Below are positions 35,200 to 46,549 of a stretch of DNA of 64,000 bases, in pieces. The notes under the pieces are model-generated. The model had not been told where the DNA came from, did not search any database, and saw only the letters and a program-made list of their open reading frames with translations. The position numbers were made by a program, and so were the translations under genes. The stretch spans positions 1,231,501-1,295,500 of the forward strand of contig JAPFBL010000117.1 of NCBI GenBank assembly GCA_026182355.1, written 5' to 3'. The stretch comes from Hermatobates lingyangjiaoensis (taxonomy: Eukaryota; Arthropoda; Insecta; Hemiptera; Hermatobatidae). Numbering within the stretch: position 1 is the first letter of the stretch; each line of letters opens with the position of its first letter.

Positions 35200-38030
35200 T
35201 TGTTCGCTTAACCCAATAATCCATTTTGCCATGCAGTTCTCATGATTAAATTTAATTGGAAATTTTTTCGTAAAAGAAGTTGTAACATTAAATCAAATTC
35301 CAGAGTGATAAATCACAGCCAATATATTCCATTTTCACAGATAATAAATTGCGTAATAAATTTTCTGATTACTAAGTACGTTAGACAAAATAGTACGTTT
35401 TATGTAATAATAATATATTTATTATATGTAGCTTCCATAGAAATACTTTTGATAAACAATTTACTGTTTGATCTCCATTTGTCAGTAATATTGCCTCAGT
35501 GCAATCATACACCCTAAAAAGCATATTTCAAATTTACCATAAAGCTGAAGTTTTTGTTCATGACCTCTTTTGTTTTGTTCATGACCTGTTTTGTTCATGG
35601 TTCATGACCATGATTGTTGCAATAACAGTTCCAATAACTTCTTAAATTCATCAGTCACAATAACCACTTCACAACATATTTATCTTCCTACGTTATATGG
35701 CACCATTAAACAGGCAAAAATTTATTAAATTTAGAAATTATAATAATACTATCGATAATTAAATAATTTATAATAACAACTCTCAAATGAAGAGAAACAT
35801 ATTTATGACAAGTAACATTAAATTTTTAGTCACTAAAATTAAATTTACAATTCTAGTTTGTGGTTATACTAAACCATAGTAATGCATTTTCTATTAGTAA
35901 TAAAATTAGAAACTATACAAAAAAATGTCTCTATGTATTGTGTTCTGTATTTACTTACGTTTTGATAATGATATTTATTACTAAACCATTATAGTAAGCT
36001 ATGTAAAATTTATCAAATAATTAAATATTTTCGAAGTAGAGAATTCTAATGTAGAGAATATTTGCAGAAAACAATAACCGTTTGAAAAAAATTTACAGAC
36101 ATTTGACACATGGAGTGAACTGATATAAGCAATTAGATACTCTGATAGAGATGTAAATTCAGCTGTCTTATCTCTGTTGCTCTGCACATAATGAAAATCA
36201 GTTTAACAATTATTGTATTAAGTCACGCAGTCGCCATTATCATTTTGACTGCAATAAATATTAATGGTTATGGAAATCTAGAAAGTAGAGTAATCATTCG
36301 AGAAATGGTTTTGCAAATGCTATTTCCAAATTAGCATTATTAACTCATGTGTCCTGAGCTGCTACTTCAAGGAATCAAAAAAAAAAAAAAAAAAAAAATG
36401 ACGCAGAGTTGACTTATGGTTTCGGCTCAACTTTGAGCTCTTAAGTTTAAAAGTTTTAAAATATATTGAAAACAACTTCAACTAAACTCATGCTATATAT
36501 TTAGAGAACATGAGAAAACACTTTCCTAAGCTAATCCCATCTGATACATTTACTTTGTAAAACTACTTGTTAAGTTCATTATGTTTAAAATATTTTAAAT
36601 TTTTTCTCACAGCATTATTAAAATATATATTTCTTCATGAGAATTGAATGTGTAAGAAATTGGGAGAAGAATCATTAATGAAAAAACACAAAGGTACATG
36701 ACAATATAAATGTCAATGAAAATGATTTTTCCTTTCAGTTCAGTATTAAATTAAGATTGCGCATTTAAAGGCTGCTTTCAGCTTTTATCTCATTACCATA
36801 ATATTAAAATGATGTCACTATCATACCCCTTAAAGAGTCAAGTTTATTTATTTACCAAACTACAAAAACCACTACTAGTAAACGTATACAGTTAAGAAAA
36901 TATTTCATTATATGATCAACATTACATTTTATGCGGTTATAGATTTGTAAAAAAATATTTAAATTTAGTCAATGTCGATGATAAGTTCTACAACTATTTT
37001 TTTGTTATTTTGAAAACGAAATAAGGTTTAGATATAACTGCGTATAAATGTATTATCTCTTATAGATAAGTAAAGATAAAAAGGGAAGTAGAAAAGTTAT
37101 TTCTAAGCAAAGCACATTGCTTTGATGCAAATCGATTATGTTGAAATCTCCATCATTAATTATATTTTCAGTTTAGAACAAAATCAATGTTTTTGAAACT
37201 TCTCTTGTGCTTTTCACAATGTCGTTTATAGAGTCATTTCGATTACAAGCTGAGCAAATACATCAGTATTCTCTATTAGATTCAATGGAATTGTTTTGCT
37301 CTTTCCTGAGTTAAATTCAGTTCCAACCATATATTTAGATTGTTTTTCCTATTCATTCACTGAAATGATTTTTATATATAATAAAATCTCTAAAAATATG
37401 CTATCTGTTTGTTATTAAATAATCTGAAACATTACTTTTATTTACAATTCTTCCAAGATTTATTTTTTTTCAATAAATTAAATTAAAGTAAATTTAATTT
37501 AATTCTAGTTAAAACACCGTCAATGTGTTGATTTTCATTCTTCAACACTCAAAATTTTTCTTTCAATATATCATTATTGCTTGTTATATTATTTTTTTTT
37601 GTTTTATAATTAATATATTTTAAACCCTTCTATTATCATTTAAGAAGAAATCAGTTCTTCCATTGCAAGTATACCATAGTAAGTATATGAATTAAATGAA
37701 TATACTATATTTTCACTCGCTGAGGTATATCACTGATTTATTCATGGGATTTATACTATCTTCCATTAAAAAAAAAACCATTAACATAGTCTATAGGCAA
37801 ATAAAATTTTAAACCAATTGCATAAGTTAAGATAAGATATAAACGAAAATATTTTATGAACCATATATATAATTAAACTGTGAAAGCATGTAGACAGGGA
37901 GAAATTGAGTGCTATTTTGAAAAAGAATGAAAATATGTGTTGGAAAAATTAATATTCTAATTTTAATTAAATTTTGTTAAATTAGAAAGATTTTTTGGAT
38001 GATAAACATTATCCAAAGGAAAGACGAATT
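35200..38030. other. AT-rich sequence, no gene seen; (A)22 at 36377-36398
   Basis: A 91-codon + frame (35242-35517) and a 62-codon - frame (35999-36187) are unrecognised. Short tandem words (TTTTGTTCATGACC) lie at 35568-35610. A run of 22 A follows 36376. Confidence 0.4.
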
Positions 38031-38032
38031 AA

Positions 38033-38084
<52 letters not shown>
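38033..38084. repeat. (AC)n(AT)n compound microsatellite
   Basis: AC dinucleotides to 38050, then AT dinucleotides to 38084, directly abutting the palindrome that follows. Confidence 0.95.
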
Positions 38085-38086
<2 letters not shown>

Positions 38087-38212
38087 GTTTGATTAAATAA
38101 TACGCCATATTTACGGTTGATTAGTTTCCTTGTGTATTTCTCAAGGGACCCTTGAGAAATACACAAGGAAACTAATCAACCGTAAATATGGCGTATTATT
38201 TAATCAAACCTA
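38087..38212. repeat. Perfect palindrome from a Penelope-like coding region
   Basis: Arms of about 60 bp are exact inverse copies, meeting at AAGGGACCCTT with almost no loop. The right half continues as coding-like sequence (see the 38150-38290 remnant). A third copy of the same segment lies in + orientation at 38281-38345. Confidence 0.85.
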
Positions 38213-38290
38213 TATAAATGAAGGACTGCTTCCTAAATATACTAATATAAAAAAGATGTTTGTACAAGAAGATTATTCAGATCCCTTGAG
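38150..38290 (+). pseudogene. Probable Penelope-like N-terminal coding fragment
   Basis: The + frame gives EKYTRKLINRKYGVLFNQ, then TYINEGLLPKYTNIKKMF, then VQEDYSDP. This resembles the region before the RT of Penelope-like proteins, where a RKL.......F......LIPKF..IK pattern is common. A direct duplicate of most of it follows at 38281-38385, in which the reading continues less far. The assignment is a judgement from the pattern and from surrounding Penelope terminal repeats. Confidence 0.45.
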
Positions 38291-38385
38291 AAATACACAA
38301 GGAAACTAATCAACCGTAAATATGGCGTATTATTTAATCAAACCTGTATAAATGAATGACTGCTTCCTAAATATACTAATATATA
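38281..38385 (+). repeat. Direct duplicate of 38146-38255
   Basis: Near-identical repeat from CCCTTGAGAAATACACAAGG to CTTCCTAAATATACTAATAT. With the palindrome it gives three copies, two direct and one inverted, within 300 bases. Confidence 0.85.
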
Positions 38386-38435
38386 GTTCAATATAGACAA
38401 AGAAACTTAGAGAAATCAAAAGAACACACTTACAG

Positions 38436-38469
38436 TCTCTAATTTTCGGTTTGAACCGTCTTCAGGAGA
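38436..38469 (-). ncRNA. Hammerhead-ribozyme-like motif, family F1 (best copy)
   Basis: On -: TCTC (stem I), CTGAAGA, extra C, stem II GGT/ACC with loop TCAA, GAA, AATT in the stem III position, A as the cleavage-site base, GAGA (stem I). Stem I pairs 4 of 4. All core residues are present. Predicted cleavage is between the bases complementary to 38440 and 38439. The self-complementary AATT suggests pairing between two molecules. As in family A, one base lies between the CTGANGA core and stem II. Confidence 0.6.
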
Positions 38470-38590
38470 GATAAGAGAAGGAAATCAAGCGCACTGGTTC
38501 AGAGACGGTTGGAGACCAACAGTCTCCAACTGACTTATTGCGCCTTGGTTTCCCAACTGAAACCAGTGCGCTTGGTTTCCCTCTCTTATC

Positions 38591-38624
38591 TCTCCTAAAG
38601 ACGGTTCAAACCGAAAATTAGAGA
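38591..38624 (+). ncRNA. Hammerhead-like motif, family F1, core mutated
   Basis: The other arm of the snap-back: TCTC, CTAAAGA, C, GGTTCAAACC, GAA, AATT, A, GAGA. The G5 position is A, a change expected to abolish cleavage. Stems are intact. Confidence 0.5.
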
Positions 38625-38725
38625 CTGTAAGTGTGTTCTTTTGTTTTCTCTATGTTTCTTTGTCTATATTGAACTATATTTGTCCGTTTTGGATCATATT
38701 TCTAACGAAAAAGTATATATATATA

Positions 38726-39040
38726 CGTTTCACAGTGAATCACAAACACAAAACTAAGGACCAAACACACTTAATGTCTCTAATTTTTGGTTGAACAGGC
38801 ATCAGGAGAGTTGAGATAGGGACGCCAAGCGCACGTGTGAAGCAAGGGTTGGAGACCGAAAATATATAATTATTTATATATATAAATATATTAAAGGAAA
38901 ACACTGCTGGTCTCCAACCGTCGCTTCATAAGTGCGCTTGGTGTCCCTATCTCAACTCTCCTGATGACGGTTCAACCGAAAATTAGAGGCAGTAAGTGTG
39001 TTTGCTCCTTAGTTCTGTGTTTGTGATTCACCGTGAAACG
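38726..39040. repeat. Snap-back element, family F1, copy 2
   Basis: Inverted repeat from CGTTTCACAGTGAATCAC to GTGATTCACCGTGAAACG. The centre holds AT-rich sequence (38860-38895). The right arm carries a good hammerhead-like motif, the left arm a degraded one. Confidence 0.75.
38957..38989 (+). ncRNA. Hammerhead-ribozyme-like motif, family F1
   Basis: TCTC, CTGATGA, extra C, GGTTCAACC (short stem II), GAA, AATT, A, GAGG. Stem I pairs 4 of 4 counting one G-T pair. Core intact. Compared with 38436-38469, stem II has lost one base in the loop. Confidence 0.55.
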
Positions 39041-39089
39041 TTTGTTTTTTTTTTGCATCATTTTCCTGTTTACAATATATTTATATACG

Positions 39090-39365
39090 TGTTTTATCTA
39101 ATCGGGATTCGGTCAAATTTTCTCGGTTCAAAAATCAAACTCTCATTGCCGACGTTTCGGTTTAATACCTTTTTCATAGGAGGAAGTAAGAATATTTTAG
39201 CTAAGAAACTGAAATTTACATTATTTCAAGGAACAACAATCTTAACCGGACAAAACCTTCGAATAGATTTGAATAGTTCGAATAAACTTCGAAGATAATT
39301 TGTCAAATCCCGATTTGATAAAACACCTATTCTATCAAAAGGTCGATATCTTATTGAATCTGTTA
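39090..39365 (+). repeat. Family B terminal-repeat copy
   Basis: Shares ATCGGGATTCGGTCAA, AATCAAACTCTC, CGACGTTTCGG, CTTTTTCATAGG and GGAACAACAAT with 15650-15800, then ends with an inverted block ATAGAATAGGTGTTTTATC near 39320-39340. A partial foldback with a short arm. The 100-codon + frame over it is a by-product. Confidence 0.6.
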
Positions 39366-39436
39366 TATATATATATATATATATACATTGCTTGTTATTT
39401 CACGTGTTTATGTGAAATCTTTTTATATATAAATAA

Positions 39437-39475
<39 letters not shown>
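39363..39475. repeat. (AT)n tracts flanking a family A tail
   Basis: (AT)n at 39365-39385, a family A tail hairpin (TTTCAC 39398-39403 / GTGAAA 39412-39417), then a second (AT)n at 39440-39472. Confidence 0.85.
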
Positions 39476-39476
<1 letters not shown>

Positions 39477-39547
39477 TACATCGGCCAGTAGACGCATTTA
39501 CGTCTCCATTCCTTCATTCTTTCTCTTTTTATTTTCTTTCTTTCTAC

Positions 39548-39583
39548 TCTCCTGAAGACGGCAAGACGCCGAAATTATCGAGA
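39548..39583 (+). ncRNA. Hammerhead-ribozyme-like motif, separate family
   Basis: TCTC (39548-39551), CTGAAGA, extra C, stem II GGC/GCC with loop AAGAC, GAA, A-TTA-T (one-pair stem III with a 3-base loop), C as site base (39579), GAGA (39580-39583). Stem I pairs 4 of 4. It shares stem I with F1, but stem II, stem III and flanks differ. GTAAGTGTTCGTC follows, resembling the GTAAGTGTG after F1 motifs. Confidence 0.6.
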
Positions 39584-39664
39584 TTTGTAAGTGTTCGTCT
39601 TTTTTCTTGTGTTCTCTAGCTGTAACTTTAATTATATATATATATAAACAATCACCCGAACTAG

Positions 39665-42655
39665 AAGGAAAAAATGACATTTCTCCTGAATTTTAAAATA
39701 TTTATAATTGATTAGACACATCTGTTCAGGGTGACATTTACTAAAGCAGCCAGCTTTATATTCATATTTATCTCTTCATATTAAAAATTCATGAAATCTA
39801 TGAGTGTCTCAAACTAACATGATCTCATAAAGTAAACTGATACAGTTGAGGAAGTAGTTAAATCCAAACGCAAGATAATGATAGGGAAATGGATAAGCAA
39901 AGTAGATAAACGTATTTTTAAACTTAGTCCGATATCTCAATTAAGGCAAGATGAAATTAGTGATTTTTTTGTATGACGATGATTACATATTGATTTATGA
40001 TGAGGGTTATTTATAGTAAGGTAAAGTAAAAATTAGATAAATTTAAAATATTTATGCGCTTTTAATACTTTTCTCATTGTAATTAATATAGCATTTTTAG
40101 TATTCATTATCTTGGTTAGTAAGTTTCTTTCTCATGTTCAGTAAATTTAAAACGGGTTGCCACTTGATATTTAAAATGAGCTTTATCAGAGGAAGTTGGC
40201 TTCTTTTACTTTTCTATCATGTAACCTGGGAGGTTTTCTTATCACAATTCAATTTCTCCGCAAGCTGGATGATCTTCACTTTTTAAAGATGACCTAGATT
40301 TACACAATCTGTACCTCCTACGCTATATTCTAAATTTATAAATTCCAAATCAACTCAAGGCTTTTATTTATACATTATTATATATATTATATACATGTCA
40401 ATGTGCAGAATAAAATATGATAAATATCTAAAAATTATATCTTCATAAAAAAAAAAATCCATCAAATTTTCCTTTTTTATATTCTTTTTAATAATCTATT
40501 TGATAATTATTAACATTTGGTTAAATACATTGTTTATTTGAAGGAGATAAAATAATGAAATCTAGCGTTTTCTTTACTGTGAGGGAAGTGATGGTGGATG
40601 TGTTTACATCGTGCATTGTGGTTACCTATGGTGTGGGGCTCAGGAATGCTGGAGCCTTTGTTAATGCAAACCAATCTGAGTGCAGAATTGGTCGAAGTGG
40701 CTCCGAGCGGAACTGAGAACCGTAATTTCAAACAAATTGTTTTGCTCTTTGATATTAAGCATAGAAACCATTTACTAGATAGAAATATTATTAAATATTA
40801 CTAAATTTGCATTATATTTATTTTGTATTACTTTGTTATCTCGCCTTGAAAATTCATTTGTCAATAGTAATAGTGTTACAGGTATTGTTGTTTTTACAAG
40901 ATATAAAAGAAATAAAACTCTTTTAGAAATTAATGAAAATTAAATTCGGTACTTAGTATTTAATATGCTAATAAATTGCGTCAAGTAGACTGGTTAGAAG
41001 AAAATTTATACAATGAAATTGTGATGACAATTTAGTAGAAATGCAATACTATTAGTACAATATAGCACTATGAGTACTGGTAAGATTAGTATAGTATTCT
41101 ATTTGAAATTATATACAAAAAAAATTGAAGAATAAACTGCAGGTATATGATTAAGAATATGAGCTGGTTTTTGTATTTAAATATTTTTATTGGCTGCAAT
41201 GAATTTATAGCAAATTTTCGTACAAGTAATAAATTGAAAATATTTACATACATGTCGAAAATGCGTTATATATATATTGAAGTAAATTAACTTCATAATA
41301 ATTGTGGATATGTTATCGATCCGCTATTGTTATGAATGATATTTATCATCGAAGAAATATTTAAAATTAATTACATTTGAACCTTCAATTAGAATTAAAT
41401 TCCAGTTATTGTTATAATATATTCATGTATGTACTGTTTTAAAATCAGTGTTGGGGATTCTGTGGAAAAAAGTTTCAAAGTAATGGAAGAATTACAAAAT
41501 ATGTTTTATATCTTTGCGTTAATGACCTGTTAAATCTTGTTTATATCAGAATAATGGTAGACACATAACCAGTAACAAAAAAAAAAGAACCCAGATATTA
41601 AGTAGATTTTCATGATATATGTCCCTTGAATCAACTTTTTAAGTTGTTTTGAAGATTTCCTGTGCGATTGTTTGTTTTATTTGTTTGTGTGTGTGTGTGT
41701 GTGTGTGTGTGCACAAGTGTGCTTGTGCGGGTGGGAGCGAGCATGGATATTAAAATAAATGTGCACTTTACTGGGCACTACATACTATTAAGGTAATATT
41801 GACTTATAATTTACTCTTAGTCCTCAATTAGTTGATTTTAGAAAAAGTGTTTTCTTGGGCCACTTCCTAGAAAATTGGGAACGTTTACTTGAACAGAAAT
41901 TATGTCAATACTAACAAATTATGTTTTAAATTATTTTATAAAATTAAAATGTGTAAAATCATTGACTAAAGATTGAATGCAAAATATTTATACTATGCTA
42001 GTCAAACATTGAACGATTCACAATCAAATATACCTGATCCTTTCTGAAAATTTCTGCACATTTTAGATACGCTTGCAACTTTGTGTGTTTGAATTATGGT
42101 TGATGTATGAACAAAACCTTATATTGTTTGCTTCATATTGATTTATGCATTTTAATTCTAGCTTTTTTAATCTAATAAAATTTGCTTGTAAACACTTAAT
42201 GCTTATTTGACGGTCAAAAGAAACTAATGAAATAGTCTCGGCATATAGAAGTTTAATCATGTAACTGAAAAATTAATTGGGAAGATGAGTGGTATATTTT
42301 TCAATATATTTTTTTTATTTCAGTACTATAAATTGTTAATATTTTTAAGTATTATCTAACATGATTTATTGGATGCTAGAAAGGTTTCTACACTTTTTTT
42401 CATTGAAAGAAACAAAGACTTTAGGAACTTCAAAACATGTAAATTTGTCATGTTTTATACAAAATAAAAATGTACAAAAGTGTGTTTTTAGGGATTAAAA
42501 CAAAATGTATGGTTAACTTACTTATTGGATGTAGGAAAGTAGGAGTAATTAATTGTTGGAATGATTGGGTAGGCAATAAGGCTGGATAGGAACTTAGCTG
42601 AGCAGTGATCTATCAGCTGGCCTTAAGTGTTAGTTCTTACTATCCAACTATTTTA
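39665..42655. other. AT-rich sequence, no gene recognised
   Basis: A GC-richer patch at 40560-40730 has open frames on both strands: + 40555-40716 (54 codons, starting MKSSVFFTVREVMVD) and - 40534-40731. No domain is recognised. A (TG)n microsatellite lies at 41686-41711. Confidence 0.4.
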
Positions 42656-42663
42656 TTATTAAA

Positions 42664-44036
42664 TAGCAAACGTACCCGTCTTTGACGGAATCAAAAATTC
42701 TATTATACTTGGTATTCTAAAATATCAATTATAGTATTGTACTAATACTATAATTAGAAATTATAGAATAGTAGAAAATACCATTATTAGTAGTGTTAAA
42801 CAAATGCCTCTGTATACACAACATTAGCTGTCTGTCCTTCAGGTTCATGGAAGAACAAACAGTTGAAACCACTGACTCTTGAGCAAGTAAACTACAGTTG
42901 ACCATGTGAGAAAAACTTGGTCTCGCTAACTTGAATTCCTGCGTTAGATAAAGTCTCCCTTTGCGACTTAGTTAACGTCATTGCGAAATAGACTCTGACG
43001 GGACTTTGCAATCATTTCAACAGAAACAGACAGTGGCTCGGAATCAATGGTATGCGTGGTATACACACAGACTCCCCAATACCACATCCAGTCATTATGT
43101 CCGCCTCTATGGCATATCTGTGTAGAGCACGATCTCAGAGTCGTGTCCCGTTGCACAGTTTTGGGGCACTCATGTTTCGTAACATAAAATTTGTTACTGC
43201 TATAAATTGCAGCATCATTGGTGCTCCTACTTGAAGTTTTTACTCATGAGCAGGCAGTCCAGGAGAAATAAATTCAGAGTCAAGAAATTCAATTAGATAA
43301 TGAACTGCTTCTTCATCACTAATCCAATCTGTTTACTGACTTGTAAATTCTTTCCTCGGTATGATACAGCGTAAGAACTTGTTTGTTGATTTTTCCTGCC
43401 TGTTCATATTAAGAGTTGAGAATTGCTCGTTTACAAAACTATTTATTCGTAATAGATAGTACATCCTCAACTCTGTGAAACACCTTTTCAGAGATGTCAA
43501 ATACGCAATATATTCATATGCTCCAATGAAATTAAAATCAACTAGCAATACCTACTTGCCACACCTGTGTATTTTCAAAACAAACTTGTCTGTGAAGTTA
43601 GGAAAATACGCTTAAAGCCCTATAACTTCGTTTCTGTACTGAGTTATGAATCTATTTAGAGCCCATATTTTAAGTTAGGCATACACAAATCCAGTGTCAA
43701 AGTTTCAGCTCACCATGTCTTATGGTGGCTGAGTTTATTTGTGACAACCGTTTTTGTTTTAAACGTCCATAACTTCACTTCTACGTTGAATTTCCAAATA
43801 ATTCAGAGCCTATATTTTAAGTTAGACCTACTCAAATCTACTGTAAAAGTTTCAGCTTTATATGTCTTATGGTAGCTGAGTTTACTTGTGACAAAGTTTT
43901 GCGGACAAACAGACAAACCGACAGAAATTTTTCTAAGGGTGGATTCGGTTTCTCCAATGTATGAAACGTAAAGAAAACTTGAAATGAGTCAGTTCTAAGC
44001 AATGTACAGACAAAATCATTATTTTATTTATATAGA
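42664..44036 (-). mobile_element. Helitron, near full length
   Basis: On -, the 5' end begins TCTATATAAATAAAATAATG after an A (complement ending 44036), the typical TC start inserted after A. The 3' end has hairpin CCGTC/GACGG then GTACGTTTGCTA (42664-42690 on +). The last base of the CTRR motif is changed (CTAT). It carries a PIF1-helicase remnant and is the mirror image of the copy at 44312-45768. Confidence 0.75.
42830..43160 (-). pseudogene. Helitron helicase C-terminal remnant
   Basis: The - strand keeps CNGTR, RALHRYAIEADIMTGCG, IPLIPSH, YFAMTLTKSQRET and a degraded SHGQL. These correspond to the PIF1 helicase C-terminal motifs of Helitron Rep/Hel. Stops and frame changes interrupt it. 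The 62-codon frame at 42968-43156 is another phase. Confidence 0.65.
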
Positions 44037-44424
44037 TTACAAAATTCTTGTAACTAAGTATTATAAGCTAACTGACTATACTGAATATTTAGTTTTGAAT
44101 GTTTTTCATTTATGGACAGTGGTTTGAGAATTTAATCTCTTAATATTACTAATGTAGTTTGTTAAGAAAAATCTAAATTTTAAGTTTCCTTACAAAGGTT
44201 TTGAGTGTTGTGGGTGAAATTAATGCAATGTTTAAAAGCATGATTTATAGTTTTGCTTCGGAATAAAATAAAGATTGGGATGCAATACGTTCACTAGCAC
44301 CGCCAGTGTTATCTTTATAAATAAAATAATGATTTTGTCTGTACATTGCTTAGAACTGACTCATTTCAAGTTTTCTTTACGTTTCATACATTGGAGAAAC
44401 CGAATCCACCCTTAGAAAAATTTC

Positions 44425-44484
44425 TGTCGGTTTGTCAGTTTGTCGGTTTGTCGGTTTGTCGGTTTGTCGGTTTGTCGGTTTGTC
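44425..44484 (+). repeat. TGTCGGTT octamer repeat
   Basis: About seven 8-base units, one with TGTCAGTT. The inverted Helitron copy has far fewer units (near 43906-43925), so the tract expanded after the copies separated. Confidence 0.9.
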
Positions 44485-45232
44485 CGCAAAACTTTGTCAC
44501 AGGTAAACTCAGCTACCATAAGACATATAAAGCTGAAACTTTTACAGTAGATTTGTGTAGGTCTAACTTAAAATATAGGCTATGAATTTATTGGAAATTC
44601 AACGTAGAAGTGAAGTTATGGACGTTTAACGCAAAAATGTTTGTCACAAGTAAACTCAGCCACCATAAGATATAGCGAGCTGAAACATTGACACTGGATT
44701 TGTGTGTGCCTAACTTAAAATATGGGCTCTAAATAGATTATTAATTCAGTACAGAAGCGAAGTTATGGGGCTTTTAGCTGTATTTTCCTAACTTCACAGA
44801 CAAGTTTGTTTTGAAAATACACAGGTGTGGCAAGTAGGTATTGTTAGTTGATTTTAATTTCAATTGAGCATATGAATATATTGCGTATTTGACATCATTG
44901 AAATGGTGTTTCACAGAGTTAAGGATGTACTATCTATTGAGAATAAATGTTTTGTAAACGAGCAATTCTCAACTCTTAATATGAACAGGGAGGAAAAATC
45001 AACAAACAAGTTCTTACGCTATATGAAACCGAGGAAAGAACTTACAAGTCAGTAAAGAGATTGGATTAGTGACGAAGAAGCAGTTCATTATCTAATTGAA
45101 TTTCTTGACTCTGAATTTATTTCTCCTGGACTGCCTGCTCATGAGTAAAAACTTAAAGTAGAGCATCAATCATGCTACAATTTAGTAGCAGTAACAAATT
45201 TCATGTTACGAAACATGATTGCCCCAAAACTG

Positions 45233-45545
45233 TGCAACGGGACACGACTCTGAGTTCGTGCTCTACACAGATATGCCATAGAGGCGGACATAATGACTGG
45301 ATGTGGTATTGGGGAGTCTGTGTGTATACTTCACATACCATTGATTCCGAGCCACTGTCTGTTTACGTTGAAATGATTGCAAAGTCGGGTCAGAGTCTAT
45401 TTCGCAATGACGTTAACTAAGTCGCAAAGGGAGACTTCATCTAACGCAGGAATACAAGGTAGCAAAACCAAGTTTTTCTCACATGGTCAAATGTAGTTTA
45501 CATGCTCAACGGTCAGAGGTTTCAACTCTTTCTTCTACCATGAAC
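45233..45545 (+). pseudogene. Helitron helicase C-terminal remnant
   Basis: Frame from 45233: CNGTRL-stop-VRALHRYAIEADIMTGCGIG. After frame changes it has IPLIPSH, YFAMTLTKSQRET and FSHGQM. Same region and similar decay as 42830-43160. The 82-codon frame 45172-45420 is in a different phase and is not the protein. Confidence 0.65.
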
Positions 45546-45790
45546 CTGAAGGACAGACAGCTAATGTAGTGTATAAGCTGGAGGCATTTGTTTAACACTG
45601 TAGTAATAATGGTATTTTCTACTATTCTATAATTTCTAATGACATTTTGAAATACCAAAAATGACGGAACTTCTGATTCCTCCGTGGTATAGCCGAAAGG
45701 CAATAGGCACACGGCAATAAACCAAAACAGGAACTTCTGATTCCGTCAAAGACGGGTACGTTTGCTATGTATTATATATAACTGTCAACT

Positions 45791-46020
45791 TTTTTTTAAT
45801 TTAATATTTGCTTAATAAATACACTGGTAATATTGTAAGGTATGGGACCAGAGTAGCCCAGTGGCTTGCTTGCTCGCCGATGACAGTAGTGCAAATGTAT
45901 TATAAATAAACACAACAAAAATATTTTTCTTTAATTTAATATTTGCGTAATATAAACACTGGTAATAAAGTAAGGTATGGAACCAGAGTAGCCCAGTGGC
46001 TTGCGTGCTAGCTTTTGACT
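45791..46020 (+). repeat. 135-bp direct duplication with tRNA-like box A
   Basis: Two copies (about 45791-45870 and 45926-46008, period 135) of TTAATTTAATATTTG, CACTGGTAATA, AAGGTATGG.ACCAGAGTAGC and CCAGTGGCTTGC. TAGCCCAGTGG resembles an RNA polymerase III box A, so this may be the head of a tRNA-derived SINE. No box B is clear. Confidence 0.5.
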
Positions 46021-46032
46021 GGGAGCACGTTA

Positions 46033-46364
46033 ATTAGAACTAACTCATTTCAAGTTTTCTTTACGTTTCATACTTCAGAGTAGCCACATGTACCCTTAGA
46101 ATAATTTCTGTCTGTCGGTTTGTCCACAAAATATTGCTACCATAAGACATATAAAGCTGAAACATTGATTGTAGATTTGTGTATGTCTAACTTAAAATCT
46201 AATCTTTGTATACAGAGGCTTTTTTTTAGCACTGTACTAATAATGGTATTTTCTACTATTCTATAACTTCTAATTGTAGTATTAGTATAATACTATAATT
46301 GATATTTTGGAATACCAAGTATAATAGAATTTTTGATTCCGTCAAAGACGGGTACGTTTGCTAG
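46033..46364 (+). mobile_element. Helitron deletion derivative
   Basis: Matches the start of the 44.3-kb Helitron (AACTCATTTCAAGTTTTCTT) and then jumps to its last 140 bases. It ends in hairpin CCGTC/GACGG, GTACGTTTG and CTAG (46361-46364) followed by T, the complete Helitron 3' terminus. Confidence 0.75.
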
Positions 46365-46549
46365 TTATCAATAAGAATTAACATCAGAGGAGAAAATGAA
46401 CTAAAACTAAATTAAATGAAGATGAATATATCAAGTAAAAAAAAATTATAATAAATACAATACTTAGAACTTAAATAAATTATTAACAATCACAATATCA
46501 AAAAAATTTTAAATGTAAGCATTATAGCATTCAATAAGGAAACTATTGA

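Larger units (their letters stand above)
38381..38679. repeat. Snap-back element, family F1, copy 1
   Basis: Inverted repeat from TATAGTTCAATATAGAC on the left to its inverse ending at 38679. Each arm contains the F1 hammerhead-like motif and GCGCACTGG/CCAGTGCGC. Arms differ by a few point changes and a short insertion near the centre. Confidence 0.8.
44312..45768 (+). mobile_element. Helitron, near full length, inverted partner
   Basis: Starts TCTTTATAAATAAAATAATG after an A at 44311 and ends with hairpin CCGTC/GACGG then GTACGTTTGCTA. Differences from the - copy include an expanded TGTCGGTT octamer tract (44425-44484) and an insertion of about 58 bases near 45675-45732, bounded by a duplicated AACTTCTGATTCC. 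Confidence 0.75.

Noticed and set aside
42968..43156. Cys-rich small protein encoded near Helitrons (also 45172-45420 and 27537-27743)
   Set aside because: The repeated frames with HRGGHNDWMWYWG are out-of-phase readings of the Helitron helicase remnant. The in-phase reading gives the helicase motifs.
44346..44585. Small repetitive protein with FVGLSVC repeats
   Set aside because: The repeats come from a DNA octamer tract inside a Helitron and are not shared by the other copy.
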